Source: CADEDV01 sp964412375 (GTDB lineage: Bacteria > Bacteroidota > Bacteroidia > Chitinophagales > Chitinophagaceae). From it: 64,000 nucleotides of DNA. The notes below the pieces were generated by a model, which saw only the letters and a list, made by a program, of their open reading frames with translations, made no database searches and was not told the DNA's origin. Position numbers and translations under genes: made by a program. Below are positions 1 through 6,468 of this stretch, one piece after another (the first letter of the stretch is position 1; each line of letters starts with the position of its first letter). The DNA lies in assembly GCA_964412375.1 (NCBI GenBank), contig CAYPOD010000004.1:62001-126000 (forward strand), in the 5' to 3' direction.

Positions 1-338
1 TCAAAGCCGCATTGCATGGCGGCACGGTGGTTATTTCTGAAGTTGGTAAATATAAATCGGAGATTGCCTATCATGGCGATGTGCTGAATACAACCGCAAG
101 GATGCAAAGTAAGTGTCATGACATGAATGCCGACCTGATTGTTTCGGACTGGGTGATTGATAATGTTACTATGCCTAAATACCTGAAAGTAGAACCGCTT
201 GGCTCGTTTCAGTTAAAAGGCAAACAGCAGGAAATAGAATTATATTCCGTCTGGCTTTCCCAGAAACAGCAGGAAGAAAAACAACGGAAACAAAGAGGAT
301 TGTTCAGAAGAAAAATTCTCGCCGAAAAAACGGAATAA
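1..338 (+). CDS. Class III adenylate/guanylate cyclase, C-terminal fragment
   Basis: Only the last 111 or so codons are inside the window; the reading frame is open from base 3 and the start lies upstream. The sequence around residues 10-35 (SEVGKYKSEIAYHGDVLN followed by TARMQ) is the conserved late part of the class III nucleotide cyclase catalytic domain, which makes cAMP or cGMP from the NTP. The D/N pair in HGDVLN and the following Arg belong to the region that normally contacts base and phosphates. A Lys/Arg/Gln-rich tail ends the protein. Whether it had membrane or sensor domains cannot be seen. The family call is firm; the substrate is not known. Confidence 0.85.
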   Translation, partial: KAALHGGTVVISEVGKYKSEIAYHGDVLNTTARMQSKCHDMNADLIVSDWVIDNVTMPKYLKVEPLGSFQLKGKQQEIELYSVWLSQKQQEEKQRKQRGLFRRKILAEKTE

Positions 339-343
339 AAAAA

Positions 344-362
344 GTCACCGGGGCCCGGTGAC
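344..362 (-). terminator. Intrinsic terminator of the small lipoprotein gene
   Basis: A GC-rich hairpin with arms GTCACCGG and CCGGTGAC and a three-base loop. On the minus strand it is followed by a run of seven T (plus-strand A run at 337-343). It lies 28 bases beyond the stop of the small minus-strand lipoprotein gene. The plus-strand side has no T run, so it mainly serves the minus strand, although the cyclase transcript also ends here. Confidence 0.7.
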
Positions 363-390
363 AGTGCTTATGAATTTATATATAGTCAGC

Positions 391-519
391 TCAGCTGATA
401 TTCGTCTTTTCAGATTTTACCTGCACAGACGGACAGCCGTATTTGCGGGATGTGGCGCAGGAGCTGACAAGAATAATCATGGCTAAAAGCAGGATGGAAG
501 CAAAAACTTTGTTTTTCAT
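391..519 (-). CDS. Small lipoprotein, 42 aa
   Basis: A 42-residue ORF beginning MKNKVFASILLLAM. It has two N-terminal Lys, a hydrophobic stretch at residues 5-18 and a lipobox LVSSC with the acylated Cys at 21. The mature peptide is only about 22 residues (CATSRKYGCPS...) with a second Cys at 29. I infer that it is exported and lipid-anchored. The gene has its own near-consensus Bacteroidota promoter at 571-600, a short untranslated leader with a small hairpin (AACGGT/ACCGTT, 545-559) and a dedicated terminator. Tiny lipoproteins with an R-x-YGCP-like motif feel familiar from Bacteroidota, but I cannot name the family or assign a function. Confidence 0.75.
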   Translation of the reverse strand: MKNKVFASILLLAMIILVSSCATSRKYGCPSVQVKSEKTNIS

Positions 520-570
520 TATTGAAGGGTATTAGTGGTGTAATAACGGTGAAACCGTTTGTTTATTTTA

Positions 571-600
571 CAAAGGTATATGCCGGGATTTGTATTCAAA
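571..600 (-). promoter_or_regulatory. Bacteroidota-type promoter of the small lipoprotein gene
   Basis: On the minus strand TTTG (600-597), 18 bases, then TACCTTTG (578-571) match the Bacteroidota -33 TTTG and -7 TAnnTTTG boxes. Transcription would begin about 45 bases before the lipoprotein start codon. Confidence 0.6.
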
Positions 601-685
601 AGCAGATTCTTTAAAACAAAGGTGCTTAAAAAGATAAACCGCTGGTTTTCTTGCATTCAGCATGAAAATTTCAGGAGAAATTCAT

Positions 686-715
686 TTTGATAAACACAGC
701 AAACTGTTACCTTTA
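686..715 (+). promoter_or_regulatory. Candidate promoter of the exonuclease gene
   Basis: TTTG at 686-689, an 18-base spacer, then TACCTTTA at 708-715, one mismatch from TAnnTTTG. It lies 36 bases before the ATG at 751. Moderate support only. Confidence 0.4.
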
Positions 716-750
716 CCGCCGATTCCATCAAAGCCTTAATTACTAACCTG

Positions 751-1518
751 ATGTTGCAGTTGAAAAAACCCCTCGCTTTTATTGATTTGGAAACCACCGG
801 AACCAACCTCGGCACCGACCGGATCGTGGAGATTGCTATTGTGAAAATATTACCCGATGGCTCAAAAAGTGTGAAACGCAAACTGGTCAATCCCGAAATG
901 GCTATTCCCAAACAAGCCAGCGATGTGCATGGCATTACAGATGAAATGGTGAAAGATGCTCCCACTTTTAAGCAAATAGCACAGGAGCTTAAACAGGTGC
1001 TGGATGGTTGTGATTTTGCCGGGTATAATTCAAACAGGTTTGACATTCCCCTGCTGATGGAGGAATTTCTCCGTGCACAGGTTGATTTTGACATGAAGAA
1101 CAGGAAAATGCTGGATGTGCAGAATATATTTCACAAAATGGAACCGAGAACATTGGGCGCAGCGTACAAGTTCTATTGTAATAAAACCCTGAATGGTGCT
1201 CATAGCGCTGAGGTGGATGCCTCTGCCACACATGAAATTCTGGAAGCCCAGTTGGACCGCTACCCGGAGCTGGGTAACTCTGTTGAAAGTATCCTGAAAC
1301 AAATTGGTGAAGACCAGGTGGTAGATTTTGCCCGTCGTTTCATTATGGAGAATGGTGTGGAAGTTTTTAATTTTGGTAAATTCAAAGGACGACCGGTTGC
1401 GGATGTGTTAAAAGCTGAGCCGCAATATTATGACTGGATGATGAAAGGTGATTTTCCCCAGCACACCAAACAAAAACTCACTGAAATTTATACCCGTACG
1501 ATGCTGAAAAAAGTCTGA
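751..1518 (+). CDS. DEDDh 3'-5' exonuclease with ExoX-like C-terminal domain
   Basis: A 255-residue DnaQ-like nuclease. All five DEDDh residues can be placed: Asp12 and Glu14 in DLETTG, Asp98 in NSNRFD, and His151 and Asp156 in HSAEVD. The fold occupies about residues 7-170. The C-terminal part (about 205-245, FNFGKFKGRPVADVL then YYDWM) looks like the small domain found after exodeoxyribonuclease X-type nucleases. Such enzymes trim 3' DNA ends in repair or proofreading; there is no polymerase subunit next to it, so a stand-alone repair role is more likely than Pol III epsilon. The ATG at 751 starts just before the first beta strand, so the start is convincing. Confidence 0.85.
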   Translation: MLQLKKPLAFIDLETTGTNLGTDRIVEIAIVKILPDGSKSVKRKLVNPEMAIPKQASDVHGITDEMVKDAPTFKQIAQELKQVLDGCDFAGYNSNRFDIPLLMEEFLRAQVDFDMKNRKMLDVQNIFHKMEPRTLGAAYKFYCNKTLNGAHSAEVDASATHEILEAQLDRYPELGNSVESILKQIGEDQVVDFARRFIMENGVEVFNFGKFKGRPVADVLKAEPQYYDWMMKGDFPQHTKQKLTEIYTRTMLKKV

Positions 1519-1594
1519 CACTTGTGCAGAATTTTAACAGGTATTCTCTGCAGATTATTGTACATTCGTATTTACCTGTTTCAGAAGGCTCGGC

Positions 1595-2398
1595 GTGGAA
1601 AAACTCGTTATCATACCTACTTTTAATGAGAATGAGAATATCAGTAATATTCTTCATGCCATCTTTAATCTTCATGAAGGTTTTCATGTGCTGGTGATTG
1701 ACGACAGCTCTCCCGATGGTACTGCTGAAATTGTTAGGAGTCTGCAACCAAAGTTTCCTGAACAATTATTCCTGGAGGAACGAAAAGGAAAACTTGGGTT
1801 GGGCACAGCCTATATTCATGGGTTCAAATGGGCCGTTGCAAAAAACTATGCTTTTGTTTTTGAAATGGATGCCGATTTTTCACATAACCCGGCTGATCTG
1901 CCACGATTATATCATGCCTGCAAATATGATGGTGCCGGGGTGGCTATTGGTTCCCGTTATGTTAAAGGAGGAGGAGTGGTGAACTGGCCTTCAAATCGCA
2001 TTGCTTTGTCAAAAGGCGCTTCGCTTTATACAAGAATGATCACCTGGATGCCGGTTAAAGATCCGACAGCCGGCTTTATGTGTTATCGAAAAGAAGTGCT
2101 GGAAACGATCAACCTCGATCAAATCCGTTTTGTCGGGTATGCTTTCCAGATCGAAATGAAATTTGCAGCCTGGAAACTGGGTTTCAAACTCAAAGAAGTG
2201 CCTATCATTTTCAAGGACCGTACTTTCGGAGCTTCCAAAATGAACAAAGGCATTGTAAAGGAGGGTATCCTTGGTGTGCTGAAACTGCGTTGGCAAAGCC
2301 TGTTTAAAAATTATCGCAGAAGGGTTAAGAATATCCAATCTGCAAAATCCCCGGTAGTAGTTGCCGAGCGGAAAGAACTTTATGCAGGAAGCGAGTAA
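1595..2398 (+). CDS. Glycosyltransferase family 2, polyprenol-phosphate mannosyltransferase-like
   Basis: A 267-residue protein read from a GTG start immediately before EKLVIIPTFNE, which is the normal first strand of this fold. It shows the nucleotide-sugar motif DDSSPDGT (residues 36-43), the metal-binding DAD at 92-94 within EMDADFSH, and the GSRYV segment at 119-123. This pattern is that of dolichol/polyprenol-phosphate mannose synthases, which load a sugar onto a lipid phosphate at the cytoplasmic face of the membrane. There is no C-terminal membrane domain, so it is the soluble short form. Donor sugar is not determined. It converges on the TetR gene, with five bases between the two stop codons. 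Confidence 0.85.
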   Translation: MEKLVIIPTFNENENISNILHAIFNLHEGFHVLVIDDSSPDGTAEIVRSLQPKFPEQLFLEERKGKLGLGTAYIHGFKWAVAKNYAFVFEMDADFSHNPADLPRLYHACKYDGAGVAIGSRYVKGGGVVNWPSNRIALSKGASLYTRMITWMPVKDPTAGFMCYRKEVLETINLDQIRFVGYAFQIEMKFAAWKLGFKLKEVPIIFKDRTFGASKMNKGIVKEGILGVLKLRWQSLFKNYRRRVKNIQSAKSPVVVAERKELYAGSE

Positions 2399-2403
2399 GG
2401 ATG

Positions 2404-3084
2404 CTATTGATTTCCGTTGATGGCTGCGAACACTAAATTTTCCAGGAACCCCACGATCAGTTCTTCGTTCTTCTCATTTCCAAAATCAGTAAGGGCAGGC
2501 AGATGGTGCATGAAGAAATTTTGGAAATGCGCCATTTCTATGATGGTGCTTGATAAAGATTTAGGAAATGGGTATCGGGGATTACAGGCTGTAATTATTT
2601 CACCAATGCGGGCACAAAGGTCCTTATAAGGTTTGAAAAACTTTTGCTTATTATCATCAGACACCTGTTTGGTGAGATAGGCCTTGGATCCTTCCGCAAT
2701 GATGATCTGGTGCAAAACACTTTCATTTACGTAGCTGGTCTTTTCATCATCCTCAATGGAAATGGCAAGGAGGCGAATTACCTTTTTTAATTTTTCTGAA
2801 GGGTCATGGATGTTTTGCGTATAAAATGAAACCCTGTATTCCAGCCAGTTCCAATACCAGGCGGTCAGGTAGGTCAACAACCGGTGTTTATTCTCAAAAT
2901 ATCTATATATCCCGGCTTCAGTGGAGCCAATAGCTTCGGCAAGCTTTTTAAACGTAAATGCTTCAAAACCATATTCTTGGATAAGAAGTATGCTGTTCCT
3001 GATTATATTTCTGCCAAGTACTGATTGCTCAGGATCCTTCAAGTACAGGTTTTCATTCATACGGAACTGCAACTGTAATTCCAT
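2404..3084 (-). CDS. TetR/AcrR family transcriptional regulator
   Basis: A 226-residue protein with a TetR-type DNA-binding domain at about residues 22-70: IIRNSILLIQEYGFEAFTFKKLA followed by the recognition helix STEAGIYRYFENK. The remainder is helical with no recognisable ligand signature. A second Met nine residues in (MNENLYL) is an equally good start. It is divergent from the SulP transporter and carbonic anhydrase genes, and an inverted repeat overlapping their promoter (3166-3188) is its most likely target. TetR proteins are usually repressors; the ligand here is unknown, perhaps linked to anion or bicarbonate status (inference). Confidence 0.85.
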   Translation of the reverse strand: MELQLQFRMNENLYLKDPEQSVLGRNIIRNSILLIQEYGFEAFTFKKLAEAIGSTEAGIYRYFENKHRLLTYLTAWYWNWLEYRVSFYTQNIHDPSEKLKKVIRLLAISIEDDEKTSYVNESVLHQIIIAEGSKAYLTKQVSDDNKQKFFKPYKDLCARIGEIITACNPRYPFPKSLSSTIIEMAHFQNFFMHHLPALTDFGNEKNEELIVGFLENLVFAAINGNQ

Positions 3085-3165
3085 AGTGTAGTTGTTTATA
3101 TCTGCCAGGCGTTTGCGATCCCGGCAAAGGTAAAAAAGTTTTACATTTATTTTTAGTAGTAAAAC

Positions 3166-3188
3166 TATCTTTATTGAAAATAAAGCTA
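3166..3188. promoter_or_regulatory. Inverted repeat, candidate TetR operator
   Basis: Arms TATCTTTATT (3166-3175) and AATAAAGCTA (3179-3188) are inverted repeats matching at 9 of 10 positions around GAA. The site ends inside the -7 box of the SulP promoter and lies between the divergent TetR and SulP genes, a position that fits repression of the transporter. Confidence 0.5.
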
Positions 3189-3194
3189 TTTTTG
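3187..3194 (+). promoter_or_regulatory. -7 box of the SulP/carbonic anhydrase promoter
   Basis: TATTTTTG matches TAnnTTTG and is followed by CGACTC, 18 bases before the ATG at 3212. No clear TTTG -33 box was found. The box overlaps the inverted repeat by two bases. Confidence 0.5.
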
Positions 3195-3211
3195 CGACTC
3201 AACAATTGTTT

Positions 3212-4768
3212 ATGACACGAAATCATTTTTTCCGTGAGTTAAAGAATGATTTGCCTGCAAGTCTTGTCGTTTTCTTCGTGGCTGTTCCATTATGTCTTGG
3301 AATAGCATTAGCCTCTGGGGCTCCTTTGTTTTCCGGAATTATTGCCGGGATTGTGGGGGGAATCGTTGTAGGTATGGCCAGTGGCTCAGCCTTAGGTGTT
3401 AGCGGTCCTGCAGCGGGTTTAGCAGTGATCGTACTCACATCTATCGGTTCTTTGGGTTCCTGGACATCATTTCTGACAGCGGTTGTTCTGGCAGGCACTA
3501 TTCAACTGCTGATGGGATATGCAAAGGCTGGTTTCATTGCCTATTTCTTTCCTTCTTCCGTTATTAAAGGCATGCTTACAGGCATTGGCCTGCTCATTAT
3601 CCTGAAACAAATACCACATGCTGTGGGTTATGACAAGGATTATGAAGGCGATCTTTCCTATGCAGAACCCGGGGGATCAAATACATTTTCTTCAATATTC
3701 AGTTCTTTTGAAGCCATGACACCCGGCGCAGTCCTTATTGGTGTTGTTTCAATTGCCATCCTGCTGATTTGGGACCTGGTACTAACAAAGAAACACCGTT
3801 TTTTTCAACTCTTGCAAGGTCCTATTGTTGTTGTGATAGTGGGAATATTATTCAATTATTTGTATCAGAACGGCACGCTGAATTACTCATTGAGAGAAGA
3901 TCAACTGGTGCGGTTGCCGGTAGCGCATAGCCTTGGTGAATTTTTTGGCCAGTTTACTTTCCCGGATTTTTCGCAACTCACCAATCTGGAAGTTTATAAA
4001 GTGGCCATTGTACTGGCGATTGTTGCCAGCCTGGAAACCCTGCTTTGTGTGGAAGCTACCGATAAGTTGGATCCCTACAAGCGGGTTACACCCACCAACA
4101 GGGAATTAAAGGCACAAGGCCTGGGTAATATCGTTTCAGGTTTAATTGGTGGTCTTCCCATCACCCAGGTCATTGTGAGAAGTTCTGCTAATATCACTTT
4201 TGGCGGGAAAACAAAATTATCAGCTATTCTTCATGGTGTGTTTCTGCTAATCAGTGCTATCACGATTGCCGGTTTGCTAAACATGGTTCCCCTGGCAAGC
4301 CTGGCGGCTATTCTCATTGTGGTTGGTTATAAACTAGCCAAACCATCTCTGTTCAGGCAGATCTATAAACTGGGATGGGAACAGTTTATTCCCTTTGTGG
4401 CAACAGTTGTGGCAATCATAGCAACCGATCTGCTCAAAGGCATCATTATTGGGTCTATGTTTGCAATCTTCTACACGCTGCGGCATAGTTACCGCAATTC
4501 GCATTACCTGAAAAGCAATATATCCACCGAAGATGGTCAGCCGGTCTATCAGTTGGTGCTGGCAGAAGAGGTGTCTTTTCTTAACAAAGGAAATATTCTG
4601 AAAGTACTTGACAGGATACCGGAAAATTCAAAAGTGGTCGTGGACGGCTCCCGGTCAAAGACCATTAATTATGATGTGAAAGAAGTGATCAGGAATTTCC
4701 GGGAGAATGCAGTTCGCAAGAATATCAGTCTCGAAATCATCGGCATTGATAACGGCAAAAACGTTTAA
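3212..4768 (+). CDS. SulP family inorganic anion transporter
   Basis: A 518-residue multi-spanning protein. The N-terminal LPASLVVFFVAVPLCLGIALASGAPL and the following GxxSGSALGVSGPAAGL segment are typical of the SulP/SLC26 core; roughly ten or more hydrophobic helices run to about residue 420. A C-terminal cytoplasmic STAS-like domain follows (about 440-518, with VVVDGSRSKTINYD). SulP proteins move sulfate, bicarbonate or other anions. The next gene, 32 bases on, is a carbonic anhydrase, which makes bicarbonate the best guess (inference). I use the ATG at 3212 rather than the in-frame TTG two codons earlier. A divergent TetR gene and an operator-like repeat suggest regulated expression. Confidence 0.9.
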   Translation: MTRNHFFRELKNDLPASLVVFFVAVPLCLGIALASGAPLFSGIIAGIVGGIVVGMASGSALGVSGPAAGLAVIVLTSIGSLGSWTSFLTAVVLAGTIQLLMGYAKAGFIAYFFPSSVIKGMLTGIGLLIILKQIPHAVGYDKDYEGDLSYAEPGGSNTFSSIFSSFEAMTPGAVLIGVVSIAILLIWDLVLTKKHRFFQLLQGPIVVVIVGILFNYLYQNGTLNYSLREDQLVRLPVAHSLGEFFGQFTFPDFSQLTNLEVYKVAIVLAIVASLETLLCVEATDKLDPYKRVTPTNRELKAQGLGNIVSGLIGGLPITQVIVRSSANITFGGKTKLSAILHGVFLLISAITIAGLLNMVPLASLAAILIVVGYKLAKPSLFRQIYKLGWEQFIPFVATVVAIIATDLLKGIIIGSMFAIFYTLRHSYRNSHYLKSNISTEDGQPVYQLVLAEEVSFLNKGNILKVLDRIPENSKVVVDGSRSKTINYDVKEVIRNFRENAVRKNISLEIIGIDNGKNV

Positions 4769-4800
4769 TTATATTTTACAACCAATCAAAAAAACAAAAC

Positions 4801-5427
4801 ATGCGTACACTTACCAGGGAATTACAAGCTGCGATCACTCCTTCACAGGCTATTGAATTGCTTAAAGAGGGAAATAAACGGTTTTTGAATAATCTGAAAT
4901 TTAACCGGAACCTGCTGCAACAGGTGAATGAAACTTCGGATGGCCAGCATCCCTTTGCCGTGATCCTGAGTTGTATTGATTCCCGTACCTCTGCTGAACT
5001 GATCTTTGACCAGGGCCTCGGCGATATTTTCAGTGTCAGGATAGCAGGGAACATCATCAATGAGGACATTCTTGGAAGCATGGAGTTTGGCTGTAAAGTA
5101 GCCGGGGCGAAAGTTATAGTGGTGCTGGGACATACGAAATGCGGCGCAGTGAAAGGAGCCTGTGATCATGTGGAAATGGGTAATCTCACTCACCTGCTCA
5201 GCAAAATTCAACCGGCGGTGGAAGCAGAAAAAACAGTGTCGGCAGACCGCAATTCAAAGAACAGTGAGTTTGTAGAAAAAGTGGCCACTATCAATGTTAA
5301 GAGAACAGTGGAGGAAATATTAAAACAAAGCCCTGTGATTGCGGAAATGGTCAGCAAAGGTGAGATCGCTATTGCCGGTGGCATGTATGATGTAAGTTCA
5401 GGTGAAGTGGAGTTTTATAACAACTAA
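4801..5427 (+). CDS. Beta-class carbonic anhydrase
   Basis: A 208-residue enzyme interconverting CO2 and bicarbonate in the cytoplasm. The zinc ligands of the beta class are visible: Cys58 in SCIDSR, and His111 and Cys114 in GHTKCGAV, with the catalytic Asp60-Arg62 dyad between. Length and order of motifs are those of the prokaryotic clade. It is the second gene after the SulP transporter and ends just before an intrinsic terminator, so the two almost certainly form one transcript. A joint role in bicarbonate supply or pH control follows from this pairing (inference). Confidence 0.93.
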   Translation: MRTLTRELQAAITPSQAIELLKEGNKRFLNNLKFNRNLLQQVNETSDGQHPFAVILSCIDSRTSAELIFDQGLGDIFSVRIAGNIINEDILGSMEFGCKVAGAKVIVVLGHTKCGAVKGACDHVEMGNLTHLLSKIQPAVEAEKTVSADRNSKNSEFVEKVATINVKRTVEEILKQSPVIAEMVSKGEIAIAGGMYDVSSGEVEFYNN

Positions 5428-5460
5428 GTTCAAAAGCAGGATTCTTTATATACCTTGAGG

Positions 5461-5487
5461 GCGGGGCATTAAGCCCCGCTTTTTTTA
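5461..5487 (+). terminator. Intrinsic terminator after carbonic anhydrase
   Basis: Perfect 7-bp stem GCGGGGC/GCCCCGC with loop ATTAA, followed by eight T. It lies 33 bases beyond the carbonic anhydrase stop. Confidence 0.9.
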
Positions 5488-5535
5488 TAGCTTCTTCTGT
5501 CTTACTTTGTTGTGCCGCCAAATGCGGCATCCTGA

Positions 5536-6426
5536 ATGAAAAAAGCCTTTCTCCAGCTACATATCGCTGTTTTCCTGGCGGGGTTCACAGGCATCCTTGG
5601 CAGGCTCATCACCCTGAACGAAGGTTTGCTGGTCTGGTACAGATTGCTGCTCACTGCCGCCACGATGTGGTTGCTCTTTGGCTGGATGAAAAAATTGCAA
5701 CGGCTTCCTGTCGCGGATATTTATAAAATTGCTGTTGTTGGCTGCATCGCAGCCCTTCACTGGATTACTTTTTATGGTTCTATCAAGTATTCAAATGTAT
5801 CAGTGGCATTGGTTAGCTTTTCTTCTATCAGCTTTTTTACCGCTTTATTTGAACCGTTGATACTGAAAAAAAGGCTCAACCGTATCGAACTGCTGCTCGG
5901 TATGATCACCATGGCAGGGATCTATATCATTTTTCATTTCGATACACAATATAAAACCGGTATCATCACTGGAATTATATCTGCTGTGCTGGCTGCTTTA
6001 TTCCCCATCTATAACAGGGAATTCCTGAAACGGATGAATGTAGAAACACTGCTCACCTGGCAGCAAACCGCCGGGTTTTTATTTATATCGCTGTTGCTCC
6101 CGTTTTACTGGCAGTTTTTTCCTTCAGAAAGTTTTTGGCCGGGCTGGGAAAATTTTGGCTGGCTGCTGGTGCTGGCCTGGTTTTGTTCAGTTCTGGGTTT
6201 CCAGCTTTCGGGATATGCATTGAAGCGTTTATCTGCTTTTACCGTTAACCTCAGTTTTAACCTGGAACCTGTCTATGGCATCCTCCTTGCTTTTGCCATT
6301 TACCAGGAAAATAAATACCTCAGCCAGTGGTTTTATGTTGGCTTTGCACTGATCGCCATAGTGCTGGTCATTCATATCCTGATATTGATCCGTGAGGAAA
6401 AGAAGCTGACGAAAAATGAATCCTGA
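5536..6426 (+). CDS. EamA/DMT superfamily transporter
   Basis: A 296-residue inner-membrane protein with about ten hydrophobic helices arranged as two EamA-type halves (about residues 5-140 and 150-285). Typical features are the N-terminal LHIAVFLAGFTGILGRLI segment, the loop with KYSNVSVALVSFSSISFFTALFEPLILKKR, and the second-half LSFNLEPVYGILLAF. Family members are exporters of amino acids or other metabolites, and the substrate cannot be read from sequence. It starts 48 bases after the carbonic anhydrase terminator, so it has its own promoter. It converges with the TonB receptor gene downstream. Confidence 0.85.
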   Translation: MKKAFLQLHIAVFLAGFTGILGRLITLNEGLLVWYRLLLTAATMWLLFGWMKKLQRLPVADIYKIAVVGCIAALHWITFYGSIKYSNVSVALVSFSSISFFTALFEPLILKKRLNRIELLLGMITMAGIYIIFHFDTQYKTGIITGIISAVLAALFPIYNREFLKRMNVETLLTWQQTAGFLFISLLLPFYWQFFPSESFWPGWENFGWLLVLAWFCSVLGFQLSGYALKRLSAFTVNLSFNLEPVYGILLAFAIYQENKYLSQWFYVGFALIAIVLVIHILILIREEKKLTKNES

Positions 6427-6468
6427 TTCAGTTCATGACCCGGCAATGGTTAAGTTGAATGTTTACAA

